This document shows, in pieces, positions 1-8,481 of a stretch of DNA of 42,158 nt. Origin of the DNA: an uncultured Acetobacteraceae bacterium. Lineage in GTDB: Bacteria; Pseudomonadota; Alphaproteobacteria; Acetobacterales; Acetobacteraceae. Positions within the stretch are counted from its first letter, which is position 1, and the number at the start of each line of letters is the position of its first letter. The translations under genes and the position numbers were made by a program. Below the pieces are notes generated by a model. The model had not been told where the DNA came from. It saw only the letters and a program-made list of their open reading frames with translations, and searched no databases. Location of the stretch: positions 1-42,158 of the forward strand of contig CAITUP010000018.1 in the NCBI GenBank assembly GCA_903895595.1. The letters are read 5' to 3'.

Positions 1-345
1 CCGGCCGCGGCGACGTCGCGTTCCTACCTCGTGTTCTTCGACTGGGATAAGGCCAACCTGACCGAGCGCGCTCGTGGCATCATCAAGGACGCCGCCGTGA
101 ACTCGACCAAGGTGGCGTACACCAAGATCGACGTGAACGGGAACGCCGACACCTCCGGCACCAAGGCTTACAACCAGGGCCTGTCGATGCGCCGTGCGCA
201 AGCGGTTGCCGCCGAACTCGTGAAGGACGGCGTGCCGAAGGCCGCGATCGCCATCACTGCTTCCGGCGATACCCACCTGCTCGTGCCGACCGGCCCGGGC
301 GTGCGGGAACCGCAGAACCGTCGCGTGGAAATCAACATCCGTTAA
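1..345 (+). CDS. OmpA-family outer-membrane protein, C-terminal part (5' end outside window)
   Basis: The frame is open from the first base, so only the last 114 residues are visible. They form an OmpA-like peptidoglycan-binding domain: a YLVFFDWD strand at the start, a central block (NADTSG, then LSMRRAQAV) and the usual C-terminal NRRVEINIR. In this family the domain anchors the outer membrane to peptidoglycan. The N-terminal half, probably a beta-barrel or lipoprotein segment, is not in the window, so the exact subfamily cannot be stated. A strong hairpin terminator follows at 373-400. The domain call is firm. Confidence 0.9.
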   Translation, partial: PAAATSRSYLVFFDWDKANLTERARGIIKDAAVNSTKVAYTKIDVNGNADTSGTKAYNQGLSMRRAQAVAAELVKDGVPKAAIAITASGDTHLLVPTGPGVREPQNRRVEINIR

Positions 346-372
346 TTCCACGCCCAACGGTGAACGAAAATT

Positions 373-400
373 GGGGCGTCCCTGTTGGGGCGCCCCTTTT
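373..400 (+). terminator. Rho-independent terminator after the OmpA gene
   Basis: GGGGCG (373-378) pairs with CGCCCC (391-396) across a 12-base loop and is followed directly by TTTT. An A-run sits just upstream. It lies 28 bases after the OmpA stop codon and before the ada start, so it also argues against any ada start upstream of 400. Confidence 0.8.
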
Positions 401-466
401 GCGTTTGGGACGAGTGAGCGCAATCGCCGGATGGCCTGTCGCCGTCAGGCGCGGCAAAGTGCCGGC

Positions 467-1516
467 ATGGAACACAGCGAAGATCGCCTCTGGCAAACTG
501 TCCTGGACCGCCGAGCGGCCGAGGACTTTCTGTACGCCGTTTCGACGATGGGGGTTTACTGCAAGCCGGGATGCCCGTCGCCTCCGCCCTTGCGGAAGAA
601 CGTCCGGTTCTTCTTCGATTGCGATGCGGCCGAAAAGGCCGGTTTCCGCGCCTGCAAGCGCTGCGATCCGAAGGGAGAGCGTGCAGCCATCGCGCAGGCC
701 GTGGTGCGCGATGCCGTCGGGTTTATCGAGGCGTCCGAGGACATGCCCTCGCTGGAGGCCTTGGCCGCGCGGTCCGGTTATTCCCGGTTCCATTTCCTGC
801 GCATGTTCCGCGATCACACCGGCCTGACGCCGCGCAGCTATGCCGAGGGTGTGCGGGCGCGGCGGCTGCAAAGCTCCTTGGCCGGCGGGGCGCGGGTGGT
901 GGATGCGGTGCTGGACGCGGGGTTCGGCTCCGAAAGCCGGGTCTACGAGAAAACCGGTTCGCTTCTGGGCATGACGCCCGGCGCCGCTCGGCGGGGCGGG
1001 GAGGGGGAGACGATCCGCACTGCGTTCGCCGACTGCCCGTTCGGGCGGTTGCTGGTGGGCGCGACCGATAAGGGGGTTTGTTTCCTCGGGTTCGCGGAGC
1101 CAGACGATGCGCTGTTGGGCGATTTGCGGCAGCGGTTCCCTCGGGCGTCAGTCGTCGCGGATGATGCCGCGTTGGCGGAGAGCGTGGCGGCCGTGCTGGC
1201 GTTTCTGCGGGAGCCGGTGAAGGCACTGGAACTGCCGCTGGACCTGCGGGGCACGGCGTTCCAGCAGCGGGTGTGGCAGACGCTGTGCCAAATTCCGGTA
1301 GGGGAAACACGGACGTATGCGCAGTTGGCGGAGATGGTTGGAAACCCCCGGGCGATACGGGCCGTGGCGCGCGGGTGCGCGGTGAATCCGGTGTCGCTGG
1401 CGGTGCCATGCCATCGCGTGGTTGGCAGCGATGGGGACCTCACGGGGTACCGTTGGGGGGTACCCCGGAAGAAGGCTTTGTTGGAGGGAGAACGCGGGGC
1501 GGTTACCGCCCCTTGA
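467..1516 (+). CDS. ada: Ada: bifunctional methylphosphotriester/O6-methylguanine DNA methyltransferase and transcriptional activator
   Basis: The product has 349 residues, close to the 354 of E. coli Ada, with the full three-part layout. The N-terminal Ada zinc domain has Cys32, Cys36, Cys63 and Cys66 (YCKPGC and ACKRC). Next is an AraC-type helix-turn-helix at about 85-165. Last is an Ogt/MGMT domain with the PCHRVV motif and acceptor Cys315. In the family, Cys32 (E. coli Cys38) takes methyl from backbone phosphotriesters and converts the protein to an activator of alkylation-repair genes. The C-terminal Cys repairs O6-methylguanine irreversibly. ATG at 467 is preferred because 371 lies at the terminator and the Ada domain starts just after 467; ATG 431 is also possible. 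The 3' end overlaps the convergent enoyl-CoA hydratase by 14 bases. Confidence 0.93.
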   Translation: MEHSEDRLWQTVLDRRAAEDFLYAVSTMGVYCKPGCPSPPPLRKNVRFFFDCDAAEKAGFRACKRCDPKGERAAIAQAVVRDAVGFIEASEDMPSLEALAARSGYSRFHFLRMFRDHTGLTPRSYAEGVRARRLQSSLAGGARVVDAVLDAGFGSESRVYEKTGSLLGMTPGAARRGGEGETIRTAFADCPFGRLLVGATDKGVCFLGFAEPDDALLGDLRQRFPRASVVADDAALAESVAAVLAFLREPVKALELPLDLRGTAFQQRVWQTLCQIPVGETRTYAQLAEMVGNPRAIRAVARGCAVNPVSLAVPCHRVVGSDGDLTGYRWGVPRKKALLEGERGAVTAP

Positions 1517-2273
1517 ACACGGGTGTCCGCTTTTCCTTGAAGGCGGCGACGCCTTCGCGGTGGTCCTCGGTCTGTCCGAGCTGCGGTTGGACGAAGTTTT
1601 CGACGTCGAGGAATTCCTCGTAGGTGCCGTTCGCCATGTTGAACATTTTCTTCGCCAAGCCGAACGCGAAGGTCGGGCCGGCGGCGAGGTCGGCGGCGAG
1701 TTCCTCGGCGCGCGCCATGAGATCGGCGTCGGGGACGACCTGGTTGACAAGACCCAGCGACAACGCCTCGGCAGCGTCGACGAAGCGGCCGGTGAAGACG
1801 AGTTCTTTCGCGCGTTGAATGCCCAGGCGTTTGGTCAGGAACCAGATGGCGCCGCCGTCCGGCGCCAAGCCGATGCGGCGGAAAATTTGGGAGAAGCGGG
1901 CGGTTTCCGATGCGACGATCATGTCGCAGCCCATGGCGATGGACCAGCCGATACCGACGGTCGGGCCGCGGACGGCGGCGATGACCGGTTTCTCGATGGC
2001 GTGCAGGGCACGCATATACAGATGGCTGCCGCCGGCCAGTTTCTCGCGCTCGCCGCGCAGGTCCTTGCGCTCCATGCCGCCGACATCGGCGCCGGTGCAG
2101 AACGCTCGGCCTTCCCCGGTGACGATGATCGCTCGGACCGCGTCGTTGAAGCGGAGTTCGGTGAAATGTTCGCGCAGCTGTTGGCGCATTTCCCAGGTCA
2201 GCGCGTTCAGCCGCTCCGGCCGGTTCAGGACGACTTTGGCGACAGCGCCTTCGATGCGCAGATCGACTGGCAT
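1503..2273 (-). CDS. Enoyl-CoA hydratase/isomerase family protein
   Basis: A 256-residue crotonase-fold protein. Both oxyanion-hole segments are visible (FCTGADVGGM near residue 65 and RGPTVGIGWSIAMGCD near 105-120). The C-terminal region, with GLVNQVVPD, is typical of the family. At the position of the classical second catalytic Glu the sequence is RIGLAPDGG, so an Asp follows instead, as in PaaG-like isomerases and some dehalogenases. A role other than simple hydration is therefore possible. Start ATG 2273 was chosen because the family's N-terminus (VAKVVLNRPERLNAL) begins about ten residues later; a longer frame upstream has no homology. It is divergent from the CoA-transferase at 2375, with 101 bases between the starts, suggesting a shared promoter region for an acyl-CoA pathway. 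The substrate is unknown. Confidence 0.88.
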   Translation of the reverse strand: MPVDLRIEGAVAKVVLNRPERLNALTWEMRQQLREHFTELRFNDAVRAIIVTGEGRAFCTGADVGGMERKDLRGEREKLAGGSHLYMRALHAIEKPVIAAVRGPTVGIGWSIAMGCDMIVASETARFSQIFRRIGLAPDGGAIWFLTKRLGIQRAKELVFTGRFVDAAEALSLGLVNQVVPDADLMARAEELAADLAAGPTFAFGLAKKMFNMANGTYEEFLDVENFVQPQLGQTEDHREGVAAFKEKRTPVFKGR

Positions 2274-2374
2274 GTTCGTATTCCCCCTTGCGATTTCGGC
2301 GCTATCCAACCGTGTTGACGCGGGGACGGCAAGGCCGCACGGTGGCGGCAACGTTTCTCCAGGAGGAAGCCCCC

Positions 2375-3565
2375 ATGGCCCGCCCGTTCGAAGGCATCCG
2401 TATTATCGACATTACGCACGTCCTCGCCGGGCCGTTCGCGGCCTATCAGTTGGGCCTGATGGGCGCCGACGTGATCAAAGTGGAGGACCCGACCGACCCC
2501 GATCAAAGCCGCGATTCCGGGTCGGACAACGACCTGAACCACGCGCTGATGGGCACGGGATTTCTGACTCAAGGGTCGAACAAGCGCGCCATCACACTGA
2601 ACCTGAAATCGCCCGAGGGTCAGGCGATCCTGAAGAAGCTGGTCGCGACGGCCGACGTGCTGGTGGAGAACTACCGGCCGGGCGCGTTCGAGGCGCTCGG
2701 CCTCGGCTACGAGGACCTGCGCAAGATCAACCCCAAGCTGATCTACGCGAGCTTCTCCGCCTTCGGGCAGGGCGGACCGAAGCGGGAGCGGACGGCGTAC
2801 GACCACGTCATTCAGTCCACGTCCGGCATCATGGCGATGACCGGGACGCCGGAAGTCAACCCGATCAAGATCGGGGCGCCGGCGATCGACTACGCGACCG
2901 GCACCATGGGTGCCTACGCGCTGTCGGCGGCGCTGTTCCAGCGGGAGCGTACGGGCCAAGGCCAGCGCATCGACATGGCGATGTTGGACGTCGCGATGAT
3001 CCTGATGGCGTCCCACGTCACCGGCTACATGCGCAACGGCAAGCACCCCAAGCCGTCCGGCAACCGCACCGGGCATGCGACGTCGATGGCGTATGTGACC
3101 ATGGACGGCTCGCACGTGATGATCGGCGCGTCCAACCTCCGCCAGCAGAAGCGCTTGTGGATCGCGCTGGAACGCCCGGACATGGTCAAGCGCACCAACG
3201 ACGAGCGCGACGCCGATCACGAACGCGAAGAAGCCACCCTGAAAGCGCTCATGCTCGGGCGCACCGCCGCGGAATGGGAGGAATGGTTCCAGGCGCGGCA
3301 TGTGCCGGCGTCTCGGGTGCGGACGATGGGGGAGGCTTTGGCCGATCCGCAAATCGCCTCGCGCGGGATTCTGCATAAGCATGAGAACGCGCCCGGCGTG
3401 CCGGGGTCGTTCACCGTGCCGGTGGCGGCGTTCAAGTTCAATCACGACGGGCCGAAGGTGGACCGGCCGCCGCCGATGTTCGGGCAGCATAACGACGAGA
3501 TTTTGGGGGAGCTGGGGTATTCCGCGGCGGAGATCGCCGCGTTCCGGTCGACGAAGGTAATTTAA
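2375..3565 (+). CDS. Class III CoA-transferase (CaiB/BaiF family)
   Basis: A 396-residue protein of normal family length. It opens with FEGIRIIDITHVLAGPF, the characteristic first strand, then NLKSPEG and VLVENYRPGA. The conserved acidic residue that forms the aspartyl-CoA intermediate in this family is probably Asp172 (IGAPAIDYATG). Members move CoA between carboxylic acids, for example formate/oxalate or carnitine. The start is fixed by a strong AGGAGG at 2361-2366, nine bases before the ATG. It is divergent from the enoyl-CoA hydratase, which suggests a common acyl-CoA route. The acid substrate cannot be read from the sequence. Confidence 0.92.
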   Translation: MARPFEGIRIIDITHVLAGPFAAYQLGLMGADVIKVEDPTDPDQSRDSGSDNDLNHALMGTGFLTQGSNKRAITLNLKSPEGQAILKKLVATADVLVENYRPGAFEALGLGYEDLRKINPKLIYASFSAFGQGGPKRERTAYDHVIQSTSGIMAMTGTPEVNPIKIGAPAIDYATGTMGAYALSAALFQRERTGQGQRIDMAMLDVAMILMASHVTGYMRNGKHPKPSGNRTGHATSMAYVTMDGSHVMIGASNLRQQKRLWIALERPDMVKRTNDERDADHEREEATLKALMLGRTAAEWEEWFQARHVPASRVRTMGEALADPQIASRGILHKHENAPGVPGSFTVPVAAFKFNHDGPKVDRPPPMFGQHNDEILGELGYSAAEIAAFRSTKVI

Positions 3566-3598
3566 GGAGGCCCCTTATCGGGCCATGCCGGTGTACGA

Positions 3599-4414
3599 CT
3601 AAAAGCGCGCCAAAATCTCAGACGCCGTCACCCCGCTGGCCTGCAAATCCCGCAGCGTTGCCGCCCGATCCCGCTTCGCCAGCCGCCGGCCGGAGGGATC
3701 GGTCAGCAGCCGGTGATGCGCGTACGCGGGTGCCGGCCATCCCGTCAGATGTTGCAATACTCGGTGGACATGGGTCGCCGTCTTCAGGTCTGCACCCCGC
3801 GTGACCAGTGTCACGCCTTGCAGCGCATCGTCGTGCGTCACGCATAAATGGTAGCTGGCGGGGGCGTCTTTTCGTGCGAGCACTACATCTCCGAATGCCA
3901 AGGGATCGCAAGGGACGATACCCTCGCCTTCCTCCTTGAACGACAAGGCTTCGGTCACGGCCCGCCCCATATGCAAACGCAACGCGTAAGGCGCTCCGCT
4001 CGCGGCGCGCGCTGCCCGCTCATCCGCTGACAGCCCACGACACAGTCCGGGATACACAAGGCTCCCATCGGGCGCATGCGGCGCTGCGACCGACAAAGCG
4101 ATATCCGCGCGGGTGCAGAAGCACGGATACACCAACCCCCGCGCCCGCAACGTTTCCAACACCGCTCGGTAGTCCCCCAGATGTTCGGACTGCACCCGCA
4201 CCGGTCCGTCCCAATCCAACCCGAGCCAAGTCAGATCTTCCAGGATCGCGGTGGCATATTCGGGGCGGCAGCGGCTGGGATCGATATCCTCCAGCCGCAG
4301 CAGAAACCGCCCCCCGGCCTCGCGCGCCCGCCGCCACGCGGTGACAGCGGAGAACGCATGGCCCAGGTGCAGATACCCGGTGGGGCTTGGGGCGAAGCGG
4401 GTAACGATGGACAT
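3599..4414 (-). CDS. gluQ: Glutamyl-Q tRNA(Asp) synthetase
   Basis: A 271-residue protein resembling the catalytic half of glutamyl-tRNA synthetase without the anticodon-binding half, as in E. coli YadB/GluQ. The class I motif is HLGHA (16-20), the KMSKS-like loop is LAKRDRA near residue 243, and the zinc site is Cys98, Cys100, Tyr121 and Cys125. In the family it activates glutamate without tRNA and attaches it to queuosine at the wobble position of tRNA(Asp). The start is ATG 4414: MSIVTRFAPSPTG is the normal N-terminus, although the frame stays open upstream to 5203 with no homology. It is divergent from the esterase at 4463 and convergent with the CoA-transferase; a weak GGCCC/GGGCC hairpin at 3569-3584 lies between the converging ends. 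Confidence 0.93.
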   Translation of the reverse strand: MSIVTRFAPSPTGYLHLGHAFSAVTAWRRAREAGGRFLLRLEDIDPSRCRPEYATAILEDLTWLGLDWDGPVRVQSEHLGDYRAVLETLRARGLVYPCFCTRADIALSVAAPHAPDGSLVYPGLCRGLSADERAARAASGAPYALRLHMGRAVTEALSFKEEGEGIVPCDPLAFGDVVLARKDAPASYHLCVTHDDALQGVTLVTRGADLKTATHVHRVLQHLTGWPAPAYAHHRLLTDPSGRRLAKRDRAATLRDLQASGVTASEILARF

Positions 4415-4462
4415 CGGGGCAGACCTGAGAGTACGCAGGAAACACAAACACAGGAGAGCGTC

Positions 4463-5110
4463 ATGGCGGTGTTGGAAGCGATCCACTGGGGCCCGGCCTC
4501 GAAAGCCGTGCCCAAGCAGTTGGTCATACTCTGCCACGGCCTGGGCGCCGACGCCTACGACCTGATCGACATCGCGCCGACCTGGGGCCACGCGCTGCCG
4601 GACGCCATCTTCGCCTCGGTCAACGCGCCGCAGGAACACCCCGCCGGCTTCGGCCGCCAATGGTGGCCCGTTGGCGACCGGCGGCCGGAGGTCATGGAGG
4701 CTGGGGCTCGCAACGCCCAGGCGCATTTGGACGCCTTCATCGACGCCGAACTGGCGCGCCTGAATCTGCCGGCGGACGCCTATGCGCTGATGGGGTTCAG
4801 CCAGGGGGCGATGACGGTGCTGTTCACCGGGCTCCGCCGAGCGGTGGCGCCGCGGGCGATTCTCGCGTTCTCGGGGGCGCTGCTCGCGCCGGACACGCTG
4901 GAGGCCGAAATCGCAAATCGGGCGCCCGTGCTGTTGGCGCATGGGGAGGCCGACGGTCAGGTCCCCGTCACCCGTTCCCGCGACGCCGAAGCCATGCTGA
5001 ACAAACTCGGAGTGCCCGTGGAAACCGCCTATTCCCCCGGTTTGGGCCATGGAATCGACGATCACGGCATCGGCATGGGGGCGCTCGCGCTGCAACGCGG
5101 GTTCGCATGA
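4463..5110 (+). CDS. Phospholipase/carboxylesterase family alpha/beta hydrolase
   Basis: A 215-residue serine hydrolase of the acyl-protein-thioesterase/carboxylesterase type. The nucleophile elbow is GFSQG (Ser113) and the rest of the triad is Asp164 (HGEADGQVP) and His196 (GLGHGID). The oxyanion region is CHGLGAD (24-30). There is no signal peptide, so it is probably cytosolic. The family hydrolyses short-chain esters, lysophospholipids or acyl-thioesters; the natural substrate is unknown. GGAG about eight bases upstream fixes ATG 4463. Only 48 bases separate it from the divergent gluQ start, so the two promoters must overlap closely. Confidence 0.88.
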   Translation: MAVLEAIHWGPASKAVPKQLVILCHGLGADAYDLIDIAPTWGHALPDAIFASVNAPQEHPAGFGRQWWPVGDRRPEVMEAGARNAQAHLDAFIDAELARLNLPADAYALMGFSQGAMTVLFTGLRRAVAPRAILAFSGALLAPDTLEAEIANRAPVLLAHGEADGQVPVTRSRDAEAMLNKLGVPVETAYSPGLGHGIDDHGIGMGALALQRGFA

Positions 5111-5266
5111 CCAAATCGTGAATCCCGCCGGTACCCCGGAGTCGCGGTGTTGCGGCGCATTCAACCGTCTGGCATAAAGCCCTTGGTTTTCGGCGGCGCA
5201 CATGATCTGGCGGGTCGGTTACGAGCGGACCCCCAGGTGTTGCGCCCCATTCGATAGGGGTCGCGC

Positions 5267-5827
5267 TTGCCTGACGGCGGACAGCAGTTTCCCGCGCTGG
5301 TTTTGAATGCGGATTTCCGCCCGCTATCCTATTTTCCGTTGTCTCTTTGGTCCTGGCAGGACGCCGTCAAGGCGGTGTTCATGGATCGCGTGTCGGTGCT
5401 GAACGAATACGACAAGGCCGTTCACTCCCCCAGCATGACGATGAAGCTGCCCAGCGTCATCGCGCTGAAGGACTTCATCCCAACGTCCCGCCGGCCCGCC
5501 TTCACCCGCTTCAACGTATTCCTGCGCGACGCCTTCCAGTGCCAGTACTGCGCCGAGCGTTCGCCGGCCCCCGATCTGACGTTCGACCACGTTATCCCGC
5601 GCTGCCGCGGCGGCCGCACGACCTGGGAAAACGTCGTCACCGCCTGCGGCGCCTGCAACCTGCGCAAAGGCTCCCGTTTGCCGCGCGAGTGCCACATGTT
5701 CCCGCGTATGACGCCGCGTCAGCCCTCGACGTGGGAGCTACAGGATAATGGTCGCGGTTTTCCGCCGAACTATTTGCATGAGAGCTGGCGGGACTATCTG
5801 TACTGGGACAGCGAGCTGGAAAGCTGA
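5267..5827 (+). CDS. HNH endonuclease family protein
   Basis: A 186-residue protein with a zinc-bound HNH nuclease domain. The zinc pairs are Cys92-Cys95 and Cys127-Cys130, with DHVIPRCRGG at 107-116, Asn122 (WENVV) and Asn131 after the second pair. The N-terminal 85 residues (ALVLNADFRPL...WSWQDAVKAV) form a conserved region found in free-standing chromosomal HNH proteins of many bacteria. It starts at TTG 5267: an in-frame TAG at 5255 leaves no earlier start, the next ATG (5384) would remove the conserved N-terminus, and AGGGG sits six bases upstream. It is not next to an intron, intein or restriction system, so it is probably a housekeeping nuclease of unknown role. Confidence 0.87.
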   Translation: MPDGGQQFPALVLNADFRPLSYFPLSLWSWQDAVKAVFMDRVSVLNEYDKAVHSPSMTMKLPSVIALKDFIPTSRRPAFTRFNVFLRDAFQCQYCAERSPAPDLTFDHVIPRCRGGRTTWENVVTACGACNLRKGSRLPRECHMFPRMTPRQPSTWELQDNGRGFPPNYLHESWRDYLYWDSELES

Positions 5828-5895
5828 CGGCGGTTCCCGACCCTGGTCCTCCGCCCCGCCCCGCGATACCCTGGCGGCGAGAAAGGACCACAGCA

Positions 5896-7302
5896 ATGCC
5901 CCTCCTGGAAGACATCCGAACCATCGTCGGCGACCGCGGCCTCTTGACCGAATCCACCGACACCGCCGCCTACGCCCAGGACTGGCGCAAGCTCTATCAG
6001 GGCCGCACCCGCGCGGTGATCCGCCCCGCCAACACCCAGGAACTGGCCGACGTCGTCCGCCTCTGCGCTCAGGCCGGCGCCCCCATCGTCCCCCAGGGTG
6101 GCAACACCTCCATGGTCGGCGGCGCGGTGCCGAATGAGGACAATTCCGAACTCGTCCTCTCCACCGTCCGCCTGAACCGCATCCGCGACCTCGACCCCGT
6201 CGACATGACCCTGACGATCGAGGCCGGAGTCACCCTGAAAGCCGCCCAACTCGCCGCCGCCGAACAAGGCTGCCTGCTGCCGCTGTCGATTTCGTCGGAA
6301 GGCACCGCCCAGATCGGCGGCGTGCTGGCGGTAAACGCCGGCGGCAACAACACCGTCCGCTACGGCAACGCCCGCGACCTGGTCCTGGGGCTGGAGGTCG
6401 TGCTGCCCGACGGCACCATCTGGAATGGCCTCCGCCGCCTGCGGAAAGACAACACCGGCTACTGCCTCCGCCAGCTCTTCGTCGGCTCCGAAGGCACGCT
6501 CGGCATCATCACCGCCGCGGTGCTGAAACTGGCGCCTGCGCCCAAGGACGTGTCGGTCGCGTTCTGCGGTCTGGCTTCGGCGGCCGATGCGCTGAAACTC
6601 TTCGCCCGGGTGCAGGCCTACGACGCCGCGTCGATCAGCGCGTTCGAGCTGATGTCCGGCCTCGGCACCGATTTCGTGCTGAAACACATCCCCAACGCCA
6701 CCCTGCCGCTGGCCGACAAGGCGCCGTTCTACGCTTTGGTGGAACTCGCTACCCCCCGCCCCAACGCCGGCATGCGCGCGGCGATGGAGGAAATCCTGGA
6801 GAAAGCCCTGGAAGACGGCATCGTCCTCGACGCCGCCATCGCCGAGTCCGATGCCCAGCGCGCCGCTATCTGGCGCCTGCGGGAGGAACACTCGGAAGCG
6901 CAGAAGCGCGAGGGTGCCAGCGTCAAGAACGACGTGTCCGTCCCCGTGTCCAAGGTCCCGGCCTTCATCGAGAAAGCCACCGCTGCCTGCGAAAAGCTCA
7001 TTCCCGGCGTGCGCTGCGTGCCGTTCGGCCACATGGGCGATGGCAACATCCACTTCAACCTGGAACAGCCTGTCGGTGCCGACCCCGTCTGGTTCCTGGA
7101 GCAGGACCACCCGATCATGGAGGCGGTGAATGAGGTCGTGCGCGAGTACGACGGCAGCTTCTCGGCCGAGCACGGGATCGGGCGGTTGAAACCCTACATG
7201 ATGCCGGACTGGCGCGGCGGGGCGGAGCTGGCGATCATGCAGCGCATCAAGGCGGCGCTCGACCCGGCCGGAATCATGAACCCAGGGAAAGTGTTACCCT
7301 AA
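5896..7302 (+). CDS. GlcD-type FAD-linked oxidase (D-2-hydroxyacid / D-lactate dehydrogenase family)
   Basis: A 468-residue flavoprotein. The N-terminal FAD-binding domain (about 35-215) contains VVPQGGNTSMVGGAV and the glycine-rich GGVLAVNAGGNNTVRYG. The C-terminal FAD-oxidase domain has the metal/substrate motifs HMGDGNIHFN (about 380) and SAEHGIGRLK (about 422). The family oxidises D-2-hydroxyacids such as D-lactate, glycolate or D-2-hydroxyglutarate, passing electrons to quinone or an electron-transfer flavoprotein. AAAGGA just upstream supports ATG 5896. lptF starts 42 bases after its stop, so the envelope operon may be partly co-transcribed with it. It could serve lactate metabolism with the distant lutBC pair, but that is a guess. 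Confidence 0.9.
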   Translation: MPLLEDIRTIVGDRGLLTESTDTAAYAQDWRKLYQGRTRAVIRPANTQELADVVRLCAQAGAPIVPQGGNTSMVGGAVPNEDNSELVLSTVRLNRIRDLDPVDMTLTIEAGVTLKAAQLAAAEQGCLLPLSISSEGTAQIGGVLAVNAGGNNTVRYGNARDLVLGLEVVLPDGTIWNGLRRLRKDNTGYCLRQLFVGSEGTLGIITAAVLKLAPAPKDVSVAFCGLASAADALKLFARVQAYDAASISAFELMSGLGTDFVLKHIPNATLPLADKAPFYALVELATPRPNAGMRAAMEEILEKALEDGIVLDAAIAESDAQRAAIWRLREEHSEAQKREGASVKNDVSVPVSKVPAFIEKATAACEKLIPGVRCVPFGHMGDGNIHFNLEQPVGADPVWFLEQDHPIMEAVNEVVREYDGSFSAEHGIGRLKPYMMPDWRGGAELAIMQRIKAALDPAGIMNPGKVLP

Positions 7303-7344
7303 GCCGGGTTGCATCCGGACCCCGCGTGCCGCAAAAACCGAACC

Positions 7345-8481
7345 ATGCGCTCCGGCAAACTCGTCACCTGGCTCGACCGGTATATCTTCCGTCAGCTGTT
7401 CCTGGCGCTGGTCGCGGTGACCGGCGGCCTGACCGCGCTGATTTGGCTGACCCAGTCGCTGCGCTTCGTCGAGCTGGTGGTCAATCGCGGCCTGTCCATG
7501 ACCGTGTTCGTCGGCCTGACGTCGCTGCTGATCCCCAGCTTCATCGCGGTGATCCTGCCGATCACGACCTATGTCGTGGTGCAGTTCATCTATCAGCGCC
7601 TGTCCGGCGACCGGGAGCTGACGGTCATGCGCTCCGCCGGCGTGTCGCCCTGGGGGATGGCGCGTCCCGCCATGGCGGTGGCGCTGCTGGCCACCATCCT
7701 GGGCTACGTCCTCAATATCTGGGTCGTGCCCGCCACACTGCAATCCTTCCGGCAGTACCAATGGGAAATCCGCAACCGGGTGGCGGCGTTTCTGTTGCAG
7801 GAAGGTGTGTTCACCTCGCTGTCCGACAAGATGACGGTCTATGTCCGGTCCCGCGATGCGAACGGCACCCTGCACGGCATCATGGTGCAGGACGATCGCG
7901 ACAAGGCCGCCCCCGCCACGATCCTGGCCGAAAGCGGCCAGCTGGTGGAAGGGGCACACGGGCCCCGCGCCGTGCTGTTCAATGGCAACCGGCAGGAGAT
8001 CGATCATCAGACCGGCCGGCTCAACCTGCTGGCCTTCGACCAGAATGAGATCGACCTGAGCGAGACCGCCGCCACCATCGCGCAGCGCCCGGCCGATATG
8101 TCCGAGGTTGGGTTGGTCGATCTGCTGCAAGCGCGCATGGCTCTGCCCCAAGACCGAACGAAATGGGTCGCGGAAGGGCATAAACGCCTGTCCGGCCCGC
8201 TTTCCACGCTGTCGTTCGCGCTGGTCGGCCTGTTCGCGGTGCTGACCGGCACGTTTCGCCGCCACGGCGGCATGCTGCGGCCGATGATCGGGGTGGGAGC
8301 GGTCGTCGCATTGCTGGCCATCGGCCTCGCCATCGACAATCTGGCGGCCCGCAACAACGCATTGGTCTCGCTGATGTGGGTCAAAGCCATCGCCCCCGGC
8401 TGCATCTGCCTGTGGCTGCTGGTCGGCCAGGATTGGCTGGCCGGCCGAGGCGCCCCAGTCCGGCAGGCAGTCAGCGGATGA
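7345..8481 (+). CDS. lptF: LPS export ABC transporter permease LptF
   Basis: A 378-residue YjgP/YjgQ-family inner-membrane protein. It has three membrane helices near the N-terminus (from DRYIFRQLFLALVAV), a periplasmic beta-rich domain at about 135-265, and three helices at the C-terminus. LptF and LptG form the membrane core of the LptB2FG exporter, which lifts lipopolysaccharide from the inner membrane into the periplasmic bridge. It is LptF rather than LptG by position, first of the pair. ATG 7345 was chosen over an upstream TTG (7309) because the conserved DRYIFRQ begins a few residues later. Its stop overlaps the lptG start (ATGA at 8478). Confidence 0.9.
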   Translation: MRSGKLVTWLDRYIFRQLFLALVAVTGGLTALIWLTQSLRFVELVVNRGLSMTVFVGLTSLLIPSFIAVILPITTYVVVQFIYQRLSGDRELTVMRSAGVSPWGMARPAMAVALLATILGYVLNIWVVPATLQSFRQYQWEIRNRVAAFLLQEGVFTSLSDKMTVYVRSRDANGTLHGIMVQDDRDKAAPATILAESGQLVEGAHGPRAVLFNGNRQEIDHQTGRLNLLAFDQNEIDLSETAATIAQRPADMSEVGLVDLLQARMALPQDRTKWVAEGHKRLSGPLSTLSFALVGLFAVLTGTFRRHGGMLRPMIGVGAVVALLAIGLAIDNLAARNNALVSLMWVKAIAPGCICLWLLVGQDWLAGRGAPVRQAVSG

